Source: Nymphaea colorata
Taxonomy: Eukaryota > Streptophyta > Magnoliopsida > Nymphaeales > Nymphaeaceae
NCBI RefSeq assembly: GCF_008831285.2
Contig: NC_045142.1
Span: 749,001 to 813,000 of the forward strand
Reading direction: 5' to 3'
DNA: 64,000 nucleotides
The notes under the pieces: generated by a model
Told to the model about the DNA's origin: nothing
Seen by the model: the letters and a program-made list of their open reading frames with translations, nothing else
Database searches by the model: none
Position numbers and translations under genes: made by a program
Shown here: positions 21,789-34,494 of the stretch, one piece after another
How positions within the stretch are numbered: the first letter of the stretch is position 1
Layout: each line of letters begins with the position of its first letter

Positions 21789-23221
21789 ACCAACACAGTC
21801 ATATATATATATTTTCAAATCATTCCCGATGAGCGGTCGTCTGACAGCTACCAATTTCTCTCTACATGAAGAAACTGGTAAAACTCACTGCATGGACCGA
21901 ATCTTCCTGAAAACCCAATGACCAACCAGAGACGGGACTTGAAAATCAAAGGTCAAAAGTTCTGGCATACAGTGACATGATTCATAGCTCAAAAAACTTG
22001 AGCTTTCGGTCAACTGATATTTTCAAAAACCAAAAAGATCAGATCCATTTGGTTGGGGAGAGAAAAGAAATATCGTTGATGTGAAATCTAAATAGAATAT
22101 TTTATTAGATTTAACTATTATAAGGGATCGGTTCTACGACAGGAGCTTAAAAAGAATAAGCTAGCACAGATTGGTCATACTCACTCATTTAGAAATCACG
22201 TTTAACGAACCAAGATTCTTATACTGACTGATTACCAAATTCACTCAAACTTTAACCAATCTGAGAGTTTCCAACTCTTGTGCATAGGCTGGTGAGCGGA
22301 CCAAACTAAGCTCATTTCTAAACAAGTTGGGTGTCTGGAACCAGGCCGAGCTTGACTGGTCTTTTGAACTTAAAGTCGGGGGACGAGAAAAGCACAGCTG
22401 AGTCTAGTCTAGTCTCGTCGATGTTGACGTGGCGTGATGCCATTGGCCGGAGCACATGCACTCGCTAGCCCTTCCATACCCGAAATGATTGTGCCGAGAT
22501 GCAAACAAACAAATTCTAGGGTTAACTCCATATGGCCGGCCAATTAGGTTCCCGACGACTTGGATGTCCTAGTCATGGGACTGCAGTCCTTAACCAAAGT
22601 CAAGTGTCTACAATTATTGATCATCTACATAAACTAAACTAGATTCGGTGGAATGAACCCGGCCATGCAAGGTCCCAATCAACTCACCAATGATTTAGTT
22701 AACTGGACATGGTTTAAATGATTACACCAAAGAGACAACTGGGTCCTGCCAAGAAAGACTGGAAGTTGGTGCTAAAAGAGAGTGAACAGCGAATGGTGAG
22801 TCAGACCTTCCTTCCTCATCACCAGTTGAACTGGTACTGTGGTATAGCCAGAGATTTCAATTTTTTCTCTGGATTTCGTCACTGCTATCAGTTTCTCCCT
22901 CTACACAAAGCTCAAATTTTAATTCCCTCTCTTTATTTTTTTCTGGGTAGGAAGTGCAGTTGAAATTTAACAAAGTGGAAGGTGTGAGAGTGATGGTGTC
23001 ACGCCATATGCATTGCACCAAACGATGCATAAGGAAGTCTTTTATTCTCTGTGTCCGTGGACTGCAGCCATTCAGCGTCACTGTTTGGCATTACTCATCA
23101 CCGATCAACCCAAAGGCGAAGCGAGAGAGAGAGTCAGTCACAGCTCACGGCTACCCAGATAGAAAGAATCACAATTCAGGACTACCCATCATCTTAAAGA
23201 GAGAAATACTGTGTACTTCGC

Positions 23222-23257
<36 letters not shown>

Positions 23258-23330
23258 CATATATAGATGGAGGTGGTTTTGAAAGAGAATCCGCTGCTGG
23301 TTTATGGATGGATCTGGGGGCGGTCTTGTC
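21789..23330. other. Intergenic
   Basis: No gene is recognised. A (GA)n tract lies at 23225-23256. Open frames around 22718-23343 show no known domain. Confidence 0.4.
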
Positions 23331-23929
23331 CTCAAAAGTGTAAACAAATGGAAAGCTAAAGTTGGTAGCTAGCATTTTTTTTCTTCTTTCTCTCTCTAGT
23401 TCTCTTTCTCCCTCTTACCCATAGGAGGCCTGGAGGAGCTGGGGCTGCTGTTTTTGAGAAGATGGGCACCATTACTTTAGCGGTGACCAACCATTCTTTC
23501 CACTCTGTTTTCTTGGCAATTATTGGCGAATGTTGATTACTATATACGAATTGAATTAAAGTACATTTGAGTGCCACTTTAACTGAAATGCTGGCATGAA
23601 AATGGTGATAACTGTGACATAAGTCATATTTATCATAAATTCATGCTCATTATTGCAGTAAAAGATAAGACGCGATTAATTCCTCCATTCTATACTCCAT
23701 ACTGAACCCAGAGAGCAACCTGATTCAATCGACTACGATGTTAATGAAACAGTTACAATGTCATAAATAGTGTACCAAATTAAATAAAAATGATCTTAAT
23801 GCTTTTCAGTTATCCAAATCCAACCGGTTGTATCATATAAATGGCTTTAATTAACTGCTAGATTTTTTTGATGTTAATTTATCCAAGTACCTATGCTTGT
23901 TCAACACCCTGGTGGGTGGGGGCAGCCTT
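23331..23929 (+). repeat. Inverted repeat, right arm (pairs with 17821-18422)
   Basis: Reverse complement of the arm at 17821-18422. The intervening 4.9 kb carries repeat B, MITE A and two foldbacks but no gene. Confidence 0.8.
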
Positions 23930-25125
23930 TTTGCCCTATTTGGTTGGAGTTAGCAATCTAGGACTGTCAGTCACCTGGTGTCCCCCAGGTAAGGTTCTTC
24001 CTTATCATGTTAAATGAACATATATATATGTATATATATGTTTTAGGGAGAAACCCATGTGTGGCCAGGGTAATATAAAAAAGCAACTAAATGAAGATTT
24101 CTTCAACATTCTTTATCTACCAACTTGCTCGATTGATGCATATTTAATGCGATCATTTAATGACCTAATATGGTGATGTGACCATGTAAAAATTGAGGTT
24201 GCGCAAAAAAGTAGTTTACATGATGGGCCACCAATGTTCTTCTTCTTTGCCTTTATTTTTGAGCGAGACAGCACACCAGTGCATATTTTTAAGCAAGTAC
24301 AGCCAAAGTGGAGCTTATAACGTTTCGCCATTGAATATTAAAGAATGGTGGAGCCTACCACGTGAGCTAACGTAGACGATGAGGCTCAGCAGGAGGACCA
24401 TGGCGGAGAGAAGTCGGGGCCCATGAAACTGGCTCCCCTATATTAAATGCATGAATGGGCCCAGACCCGACCCACAGTGTCCAGAACAAAAAGCTGACCC
24501 CAGCTCCGTTCCGATGTTACCAGATCTTGCTCCAGATCCATTTCAGAAATTTTTTGCTAAGCGGCACTGACACTTTAGCTTAAAAACTTAAAAGAAGCAC
24601 ATGTATGTAAATAACAACAGTTATAGAGGCGGCAATACAAATAACATAATTTGTTTGGGGTGGGCAACTGCCCACAACTGCCTTGCCTCCACTACTGGCA
24701 ATGTCAAACTGGTTTGGTTTGCTACATGTATGTATGTATGTCATCAATGAGTGTGTCCAAAACCTTATTAAATAAAAAGAAGAAAAGAGAAGTATAATTA
24801 ATTTCAAAGTTCCAATAGAAAATGCAAACCACTTGAACTAAAATTGGTGACATTCCTTCGACTTGGATTATGAAATCGATACAATCCGATTCCCTGTATC
24901 GTTTTGAGAAGGGACTCATCTCGGATCCAAACACCAACTACACCGATGATCTTTGGACACTTTAGAGATCCCTCTGCGTCGTGTGGATCCAATCCAATTT
25001 TGAGAGGCCGGGTATTGGAGCGGACCCGGTGGTATCGGGTCTTGGCAGTTGGAAGAGAAGAAGCGAGTCAAGGCAGAACGGGGGCCCCACGGTTCCAGCC
25101 AGCCAACCAGAAGCGGACGTTCTGT
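23930..25125. other. Intergenic and upstream region of TPP
   Basis: No gene is recognised. GC content rises from about 24.98 kb toward the TPP promoter. Confidence 0.4.
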
Positions 25126-25133
25126 CCACGTGG
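25126..25133. promoter_or_regulatory. Perfect G-box palindrome CCACGTGG
   Basis: It lies about 155 bases upstream of the putative TATA box. G-boxes with the ACGT core are bound by bZIP and bHLH factors, and ABA or light control would fit. Function here is inferred from position and sequence only. Confidence 0.6.
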
Positions 25134-25287
25134 TCGTGGGCCCACTTTCGGCACGCGGTGCGCAGTTGTTCGCCCTCTGGATTTGGGTGCGGGACCCACT
25201 TACCCCTCCGGGTGGAGGTCAGCCACAAATCAACCACACGCAGTATCTCTCTCTTTACTGCAGGCACCTGTCTTGTCCACTCGCCGG

Positions 25288-25295
25288 TTATAAAT
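25288..25295 (+). promoter_or_regulatory. Putative TATA box (TTATAAAT) of TPP
   Basis: A TATA motif in a GC-richer context is followed about 30-60 bases later by a CT-rich stretch typical of plant leaders, and then by a spliced 5' UTR reaching the TPP start codon. Confidence 0.6.
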
Positions 25296-25319
25296 CTCCC
25301 TCAAGCACCCTGCGCCTTT

Positions 25320-27409
25320 GACTCATCCCCACTTCTCCCTCCCTCTCTCTCTCTCTCTCTCTGTTGTGGTTTTATGATTCTTCATGGTCTCTCTCGCTCT
25401 GTGTCTTCTACCAGCTGCTATCGACTCGAAAGTCAGAAAGAGAGGGTGAAGGTAGTTTCTGATTCAGGAGATCAGAGTTCCTGGGAGATTCGAGTCAATA
25501 ATTGCAGGTAACTCAGAGAATTATTCGTATGTCTGTCAGCCTTTCTGTTAATCTTAACTCTCTGGTTATTCGTCCATATCATCGTTCCTCTCATGGCTCC
25601 CACTCTTTAATGACGGGGGCGTTGTTGAATTCTTTCCTTTGGGATTGTTGTTGTGGAATGAGTACTGCTGCCGTGAATGAAATGAACAGTCTCCAATGTC
25701 TGTATCATCACAAGGCACCGTGCTTTGGCTGCTTGGTTTGCTTTTCTTGTGTTGTAGAAAAATGGTGCTCCCATTTTTCTTTGCAGAGGAGAATTCCGAG
25801 AGCATACTTGGTGTCCCTTTGATCTGTCACAGAGATTGTATGAGGAGATGATTGTTCAAGGCAAGTTGAGCGGTTGCAGTTTCAGATACCAAGCGTTGAA
25901 AATGGTTTGATGGTCTGAGATACAAAGAGTTGGAACATGCCCGTCGCTCTTTCAGACCCAATTGCAGGGGCCAAGAAAATCGATGGAGCTAAGCTGGATT
26001 GAATTGGGTTTTGTTCAATCACTGAAAGTTACCTTGATAGATTTCCTGCTACTGCTCATGTCTGCTAAGGCATCAGAACTTAGCCATCAGGAGCAATATT
26101 CCTCTTTCACCCACATCACACCTCCTTTTTCTCCCGGTCATTCAGATGTTCAAATGGCAGAATCGTTAAAACCAATCGGAGTCATGAGGAATGAAGAAAG
26201 TTCAGAGCTGATCATAATGCAGTCTTCTTGCAAGACAAAATAAAATGATTTCAAAATAATTGGCATGGACATGAATGGTTTCTCCCTATTTGGAAGTCAC
26301 AATCTGCACATGTAAATGTTGAATTTCCAAAATAAGAGTGGGGCACATTGTGTGGTGTCCTTACATGATAGGCCTACATCAGCTATGAGATTAACTATAG
26401 GTATCAGGCATGGGTTTTGAGGTGAGTGTGTTGTTTGAGTATTTAGATCTTGTTTTTTTTTCTTTCAGTGTTACATTTGATTGGTTACAGTTCGAGGGAA
26501 TCTTAACTGTTGTAGCCTTCCTTGTTTCTTATGGTCATGTGTACTGTCCTGTCATTTCAATTTTTTGATAGGGGTAACTCTGATGGATGGCCATTTATTG
26601 CAATGGTGGTGTCTCCTAGAAAGTTAAACTGCTAGTCTTCAAAGAAGAGAAGCTCCACTCTTTTTTTTGACTGGTGTTTTGGACTCTTAATATGCATTCT
26701 TTCATAAAATACCTAGATTTTTTTATTTGATACAGTACTTTACCACATGTACAAGACTTGAAGTGCATTGGATAAGTAAAAATTTAGACTGATAAGAGTT
26801 GGCAGTTTCTTTTTAACATAACTGTGTATCTTTTCACTTGTGAAATTTGGTAAACATGCCTACCCAAATGTTCCTTCCCCCCAACATTGTTTTCATTTGG
26901 ACTCCTGATTTGCCATGTTGCAAAATGGAATCTCCAAAGGAGAACTGAAAAAAAACAAGCCAAAAGATCAGGCAAAAACTTAAAAAGTTTTTTTTTTTTA
27001 TTTAGTCAAAGCACAGACAGATAAATTAAATTTCTTGTGTACGTATAGAACTTTTCTTAGTTTTCTATTTTGGTAGCCTTATTGTTGTGTGAATTTCTTA
27101 TAAAACTTTATCGTTTGTTGCTTCGGTGTCAAGTAAAAGAATTGTGAAAAGGAAAAAGAAAAGCAAAACTGAATATACTGCTCAAAATATTCAATAAGAT
27201 GCCAATGAATTTATATCGGGTATACCTTTATTAAAAAATTTGAACAAGTTTTATCCCCACTGAACTTCTTATTCGCTTTTAGAATCTCACAATGTATGGC
27301 TGTATTCCCATGTTCTTCAAAATATTCCTTCAATATTTAACAGTTCCTTATATATCCTCTATTTTTCCTGCTCCTTCTTGCAGCTAAGGCATTCATTCTG
27401 AGGAAGGTG
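25320..27409 (+). other. TPP 5' leader with intron and uORFs
   Basis: The leader exon is inferred from about 25320 to 25507 (donor TTGCAG|GTAACTC). The second leader exon starts at 27384 after CTTCTTGCAG. A uORF starts at ATG 25374 (MILHGLSRSV...), runs to the donor, and after splicing would end at once in TAA, giving about 45 codons. A second uORF starts at 25385 in another frame (MVSLALCLLPAAIDSKVRKRG then stop). A leader intron plus uORFs suggests translational control. Confidence 0.5.
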
Positions 27410-28297
27410 ATGTCCCAAAGGATCAACATGACAAAACAGAATTTAATTGTTCAAGACAGTTCTTCTACAATAGCAACCTCAGGCAGCACAACTTCCACAG
27501 TGTCAGTAGAAATCTGCAGCTCCCATTTTCTTAGTGCATCTGACCTGAAATCTGGTGCAGTGACCACAAAAAGTGCTGCAATCTCTGCAATGGGTTATGC
27601 TGCAAACCCTAGGAAGAACCAACTGCTGATCAAGAAGTTGGACATTGGAGGAAGAGTGAACATGTGGCTCGATTCCATGAGAGCTTTGTCACCAACAAGC
27701 ACCAAACCTGTTCCTCCTCTTGTAGTTGATGACAAACAGGCAGGTTCCCTTTCATCTGATTTTTTTTTTTTCTTTTCCTCTTTGGTCCATTGGATTCCTG
27801 TTCAAAGAGTGTGAATGGGTGGGCCTGGCCACTGATGGGCCAAACATAGGATGGGACACATTTTCTAAACAACTTCTTTTTCATTTTTAAGTAAGCAACT
27901 TGCAGGCATACAGATATCTGTACCAGTGTGTGTTTATGAGAGAGAGAGAGGGGTAGGTATACCTAAGTTTTGGTGCATCATCATGTCTGCACTAGGGTCA
28001 TTCGCTTTTGTTTACTTGAGAAATCTAATCCAGTGCCTCTGCTGACAATAGTTTCTGATTTTCCATACATCACCATATATGTATTCTATCCATTAAAAAA
28101 AATGATTTTTTAAGTTCATACTTGTCCTTGGAAACCGTTCTTTTTTGTTTATTTAGGGTGAAACCACGCAGGTTGACAGACTTTGTAGCTCCCCCGAAGT
28201 ATAAAACAGTCTGTTTATTGACCAAACCACAAGTCTTTGATATGTATATGTGTGTGCGCGTGTAAACTCAACTGATTGGTTCTTTTATGGTTAGACA

Positions 28298-28328
<31 letters not shown>

Positions 28329-30756
28329 TAAATTGGTGACATCTTGTTGCCTGTTTTAATAATATATTTTCATTTTGTTGGTTCTCTCCCTCACACACAC
28401 ACACACACACAGAGAGATAGAGAGAGAGAGTAGGCATTAGCCTTTCCGGATCAAACAGCAAAACGTTGATAAAGTACTAAATTGACGGGAATGGCAATGG
28501 ATATGAAAAGTTAGGATATGGTGGTGATATTTTTTTATTGTTCATGTATGTAAATTATCCTAATCCGAGCCATTTTAGATTGTAATGTAGAAAAAGAATA
28601 ATCATGATGGTCTAAAAGCAGGCTTCAAGTAATTGATCGGGGCAATCTCAACTCGGATATAAGTTTGGCGATACGCGCAAGAGATTAAGATATTGGATGT
28701 ACCGTATTTTGGAAAATTTCAACTACTTAGTCTAACAGAACTCTGGTTAATCTGAATAGATGCACCTTCCATCAGCGTTGAGGATGTTTGAAGACATAAC
28801 GGAAGCATCAAAAGGCAAGCAGATCGTCATTTTTCTAGACTATGATGGCACACTCTCACCCATTGTCGACGATCCGGACAGAGCCTTCATGTCTGATGCG
28901 GTAATATCAGAGCTAAACTTCTTACTATCTTAAATCAATAATCTTAATGTTCCATGCACATTCTATTCCTATAATTTACATGGTGTAATTCATGATCAGA
29001 TGAGAGCGGCCGTGAGAGATGCAGCCGGGTACTTTCCAACTGCAATCGTGAGTGGAAGATGTCTGGATAAGGTACCAAATTTAACCATTTTTATTTTTTT
29101 TTATTAGTTCAATCCAATATTTCTAGATTTAGAAGTAGTCCTTTACATGAGAACTTCTCATAAATTTGGTTCCAAAGTTAGGTTAAACAAACAGCTGCAT
29201 CTATGTTTCTTAAAAAATATTTAAGGCCGCATTGTATTGTGGTCTTAAATATTTTTTAAGAAACATAGATGCAGCTGTTTGTTTAACCTAACTTTGGAAC
29301 CAAATTTATGAGAAGTTCTCATGTAAAGGACTACTTCTTTTAGGTGTGCCATAAAGATATTGAAACGTAGGAAAACTAATAAGTTGCATGTTCTCCGATT
29401 TTATATACATACACATATTATATTCATGCACTTATACAATCATAAAATGCATCGAACTATAAAGGTCGAGTGTGCATAATATGCACAAGAGACTGCTTAG
29501 GATCAGCAAGCTGCTACACAAGTTTATATTTAAATTTGGACGAAATGTGTATGTTTTACGCGATCATTTTATAGAGCTGGCAAAATTATTGAGTTTTGTT
29601 TTCATTACTATGCTACATTATGTTAGGTGTATAGCTTCGTGAGACTAGCCGAGCTCTACTATGCAGGTAGCCATGGAATGGACATCAAGGGGCCACTCAA
29701 GAGCCCAAGATGCTTGAGAATGAATGGTTCCAAGACTTTGGGAAAGATGGTGAGAACCATACATTTTTTTTCTTTCTTTTTCTTTTAATTTTAATGCAAT
29801 TATTCTGTGGACCAAGATTTAATTTCTTTCACAATCATATTAAATATCCCTTTTGCCTTTTGCGCATTAATTGTTTTCTGCTTTTGTATGGTTTCAGAGC
29901 AATCAACCTGTCCTTTTCCAGCCAGCCAGTGAATTTCTACCCATGATCGATGAGGTATAAAACTATGACTCTTACCATGGTTAGGGATGTTAAATTTTCG
30001 GATTTTGGATAATCTAAATGTGCAAAAAATTGGATCATGTCGAATTTCAAGCAGCCAAAAATCCAAAATCCGAATAATATATGATGTCTTAATCTTGGTG
30101 TCCTTCCTATCTCGGTTGTCTTTTTCTTATATAAGATTAGATTCTAATTGTTTTAAATTAACCATACAAAAATTAGGTTTATGAATCACTGGTGGAGAAG
30201 ACAAAATGCATTCCCGGTGCCAAAGTAGAAAACAATAAGTTCTGTGCATCTGTGCACTTCCGATGCGTAGATGAAAAGGTATGAATCTGTTTCCGTTTCA
30301 AGATTCAGAATATTTGGTGGCGATCAAGTTACGAAATGATTGAGTAGACAGTTTTTTTTCTATAATGATCGATCGGAAATGTCAGAATCATCCGCTTCTT
30401 TAAGTATGAAATGTTTCTGAATAAGGTAAACCTACCATGCGTGAGATAGGAGCAGGTGTTCCAATGGCTTTAAAAATCCTTGAAAAACACTTCACCACTC
30501 AAAAACTTTTGTTTGTAGCAGAAGATCTAATATTTAGAAATAAAATCATTGCTGAGTTAATTTATACAACCTGCACATATAATTTCTAATTAAATAGTTT
30601 TAGTGTCTTCATTGCTGTGTGTGCATGTGATCCCACAAAAGCGAAAATATTAAAATACTGGTACAAGTTCGATTTCAGCATCAAAACTAATTGAAAGAAC
30701 TACTTTTTGACAGTTTTAGCACCATTCAAAGTTTCAAACAAACCCAAGATAGAAAT

Positions 30757-30846
<90 letters not shown>

Positions 30847-31556
30847 ATTAACTTGGTGATAGACTTTGTGGTTGCAGAGCTGGAGCACATTGGCAGAAGA
30901 AGTTAGAAGTGTTTTGAAAGGATACCCCAAATTAAGTCTAACCCAAGGTAGAAAGGTACATGACATATTCCTGTAAGGATATGAATCTTATCTTACATGA
31001 AGGAGATAATTAAAAAGGAAAGGGAAGAAAGGAAACATGAAGAGCAAAATCAATGCTAATATTTTGCACCTGCCCAATTCATGCAGGTATTGGAGATCAG
31101 ACCTACCATCAAATGGGACAAAGGCAAGGCCCTTGAATTTTTGTTGGAGTCACTTGGTAAGATTCTTCCCTAAGCATTCAATCAATTTATTATCTGATTA
31201 TGATAAATTCAATCGTTAATTATCTCCCAATCTATTCGCAGGCCTCGCAAACTGCAGCGACGTATTGCCGGTTTATATCGGAGACGACCGTACCGATGAA
31301 GATGCATTCAAGGTATAAAAAGTCTCAAGTTTAAACACGTTTTGTCACTAGATCTCTCCTAATTTTTTGCTGATACGTTCTATTTACTTTGATGTATTAA
31401 ACAGTGTTTGGTTTAATCATGTTGCGATAGGTTCTAAAGGAAAGGGGACAAGGTTTTGGAATTCTTGTGTCCAAAATCCCAAAGAAAACTAACGCATCTT
31501 ACTCTCTTCAAGAGCCATCTGAGGTATGACTTACCTGAGAATCAGAGTTTTCTTTC

Positions 31557-31587
<31 letters not shown>

Positions 31588-32029
31588 GGAACAGGACAAC
31601 ATAGAGCAAGCAACAAAAGGTTTTAATAAATGACAGAAGGCAACAATTGGTCCCGGAATCTGACATCACATAAGCCAATGCTGTAAAAATCAGCCTGAAC
31701 CGAAGCGCTTGGTTCATTATCTGATAGGTGTCAGTGCCAGATACTATTCATTTCTTATTTATTTTTGTTTTCTTAAATATATGATTATGGTATAATATAA
31801 AAAAAGATGTGATACAGAGGTGCCAAATGCCATATACTTCTGGTTAAGTGAGTTTTTTCACTTTGTTAGTAGATTTGCTGATTTCCTTTTTGTTTTTTGG
31901 GTGTTGTTACAGGTTATGGACTTTCTTAACAGGCTTGTGGAATGGAAGCGTTTTTGCTCCAAACAATCTGAACATCAACTAGTGAGCAAGAGATCAGAGA
32001 GAAGAAGACCACCCAAGCCAAAATACTAG
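27410..32029 (+). CDS. TPP: Trehalose-6-phosphate phosphatase (TPP), 11 coding exons, about 417 aa
   Basis: Exons are 27410-27739, 28760-28900, 29000-29071, 29627-29749, 29898-29954, 30177-30278, 30878-30955, 31087-31156, 31242-31312, 31431-31523 and 31913-32029. The enzyme removes phosphate from trehalose-6-phosphate, the plant sugar signal, giving trehalose. HAD motifs are clear: [16 protein letters not shown] with catalytic Asp137 and Asp139, [35 protein letters not shown] and [11 protein letters not shown] at 338-348. The N-terminal 110 residues are a variable Ser/Thr-rich extension ending in a conserved [13 protein letters not shown] stretch. Exons 2 to 11 join cleanly with GT-AG introns. 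The exon 1 end is unusual: only a GC donor (ACAG|GCAGGT) keeps frame with MHLPSAL. A missed micro-exon is possible, because homologues carry a few extra residues there. The start was taken at ATG 27410. The basic tail RRPPKPKY is slightly longer than usual. Confidence 0.93.
28299..28430. repeat. (CT)n and (CA)n(GA)n tracts in TPP intron 1
   Basis: A CT run at 28299-28324 and a CA/GA run at 28392-28430 lie within the large first coding intron. Confidence 0.85.
29131..29338. mobile_element. Perfect 95-bp inverted repeat (MITE-like hairpin) in TPP intron 3
   Basis: The left arm 29131-29225 and right arm 29244-29338 are exact reverse complements over 95 bases, with an 18-base loop. The outer ends are AGAAGTAGTCC and GGACTACTTCT. 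It is carried in the TPP primary transcript. There is no coding capacity. The flanks share only a short T run, so the target-site duplication is unclear. Confidence 0.9.
30758..30842. repeat. (CT)n(GT)n microsatellite in TPP intron 6
   Basis: About 26 CT units run straight into about 16 GT units, 36 bases before the exon 7 acceptor. Confidence 0.95.
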
Positions 32030-32347
32030 AAGCCAAGGAACTAATGAAGGGGCAGAGGGGGGTTTGCTGAAGCTATGAGACCCTAATGTCCTGTTTTGGG
32101 ATGTGTATATGTAACTACCTACTCTTGACCCATCTGTTGAAAGAAAAGGAAAAGAGAAAAATAATTATCCAGATAACCTAATGACCTCCTTAACATGCCT
32201 CCCCACCACAGAACCCATTTTGGTAATTTTGGGTGTCATAGTTTTTTCTTTTTTTTTTTTTTAACCATCTGTGTGCTGCATGTGTGCCTGCGTAAGCATC
32301 GGCTAATTGTGTATTTATCTAGAGAATCGAAGCCCTTTTTTGTAGCA

Positions 32348-32407
<60 letters not shown>

Positions 32408-34494
32408 GTTGTGTGTGCGTGCGTGTTTGAAGGCTTCTTGATCAATGAAAAAATGATAAGCTAAAACACATCAAGTTTAATTAGCTCACTGCAACCTAAA
32501 TAATTTTGTAATCAAGAAAGGCAAATAAACCATCTATATCGATGATGTTTTTAGTGACGGATTTTAAAAGATTTTGTCATCTGGAATTTGGCTGATTTCA
32601 ATTTCTTTATATATATGGAAAACAGATAGCTACCAAACCTTTGATATCTCGATAGGAATCATCTGAACCATCAATTCCAAAAAGATCTGAAGGTGGAGAT
32701 GAACTTACAATGGAAGTGAGACTTTTTTTTCTAGTCCAAAACACACTCTAAATGAGGAGAGGGAGAAAGTGCCTTAATTGAAAATCTAAAAATCGTTGAC
32801 TCCTTTGAAGGCATTTTGGACAATTAAAACATTTGGTTTTTATATTTGCAATTTAATCTCCACCATCTGAATCTCTTGGAACTCAACGGCACAGTTTCAA
32901 AGTACTTCATCAGAAACAAAACTAGACCATAATACTTTAAGTCATGAACAAAAACTAGACCATAATCACTCGAACTCTAATACAGGTACACATGCTAACA
33001 TGTTCGTAAATACTAATTCTAATTTCTGATTTAAACATTAGGTTGCTTTTAGGACAAAAGTTGATTCTTTTACCATTAAATACCATGTTTGATTTCATGT
33101 CCATTTTTGTCACAAAGGGAAAGGGTTTCATCTTTGGTATCTATAATTTGTAACCTGCTCCTTAAAAGGAAGATATAAAAGCTTAACCTTCGGAACTTTG
33201 TCTGAAAATGGTCATGGTTTTCTTATTTTTGTGGTTCTAATTCATCACATCATATATCAATATCCCATTTTCCTTGCATATATTCTGTCCCAATCACATG
33301 AATTTCTATCTCCTTGTATGGACAAAAGTGGCCATGACGAGATTCCCTCCATCCCAAGCAAGAAGAAGGTGAGAGGGTCCACAACGGGGTAGAGGCTCAA
33401 TTTCTCATTCATTATGCCACGCCAAAAACTTCCAATTTCAATGAGCCCACTGTTGAAGCCTCTTCGTCTTTCATGCTTGCATATTTAGGACAGGAAATTG
33501 AAACTTCACGATTGAAGTGACACAAAGTAAAGAGACCAAAAACTTTGTTGTTCTCTTCTAAAAAAGCTTTCAAGATGTTTCGTCTTGGTTTGAATTTTTA
33601 AAGTTCTCTGTTTTATCTTTATTTCTTTCTTTCTTTTCTTCTTCTTTTTTGAATCTTCCATGTTTTTGTGTTAACAACGGGTCTTTGTCAAGCAGGCCAA
33701 TCAGGCAGCCCATAACAAACGCCAGTGAAGCAACGTGGGCCTCACACGATGTCGGCCAATTAGGCCAAATGGACCATCTGACTTGTCCAGATGATTGGAT
33801 GAAATTTGGCTTCTACCAACAATCCAAGTAACCACATCTTATCCTCTCAATCATTTTGGACTGAGATCCAGATAAAGTGACCATTTTCCAGATCCAAACC
33901 TGACTAGCACTATTACATCCAGATGAACTTTTGATGACCCGTAAAAAGAATGAACTTCGTATATGTAAATCTGGTTGGCTTGGCTAAATATGAGATTATC
34001 GATGGGTCCAATTAACATGTCAATTAGATAAGCTTCGAGTCTGTTCGATGTAGATATTGGTTAAAAATTAAAAACAAAAAAGGTTTATCTAGAAACAATT
34101 TATGGTGCTTTCAGCGATGGATTTTAAATTTTTAGTCACAAAACAACATTTACCGATGGTTTTTTCGTTTATATGTTTTTTTTTTTAATTTCCACCATTG
34201 AAGGAACATTTGTTCACTTTTATTATTGTTTTATTTTAAATAAAAAAAAAAATTCGTATATCTTACTTCAGAAACAAAAGGAAAAAGAATTTAGGGCCTT
34301 TTGTAAGAGGAAGATTGTGATTTAGTAACCATGTTTCTAAAATGCAGGATCTAAAGGACTGTGTTTATCTCATGAAAGAAAAATGATGTTCATTGATGTT
34401 GTGCATATTTGGACTGGATCGAAATGGTGTTGGATTGGACCGTCCCCTACTAGGAAAGTGCCAAAATACCCTTACTGTTTCCTGAGAAGGACAA
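32030..34494. other. TPP 3' flank and intergenic
   Basis: The 3' UTR probably extends to about 32.2-32.5 kb. A (CT)n(GT)n tract lies at 32348-32406. No gene is recognised in the rest. Confidence 0.5.

Noticed and set aside
24981-25511. 176-codon frame upstream of TPP
   Set aside because: It overlaps the G-box/TATA promoter region and CT-rich leader. Its length reflects GC-rich sequence, and only the uORF portion after 25374 could be translated.
30758-30842. CRISPR-like or satellite array
   Set aside because: It is a simple (CT)n(GT)n dinucleotide repeat in an intron.
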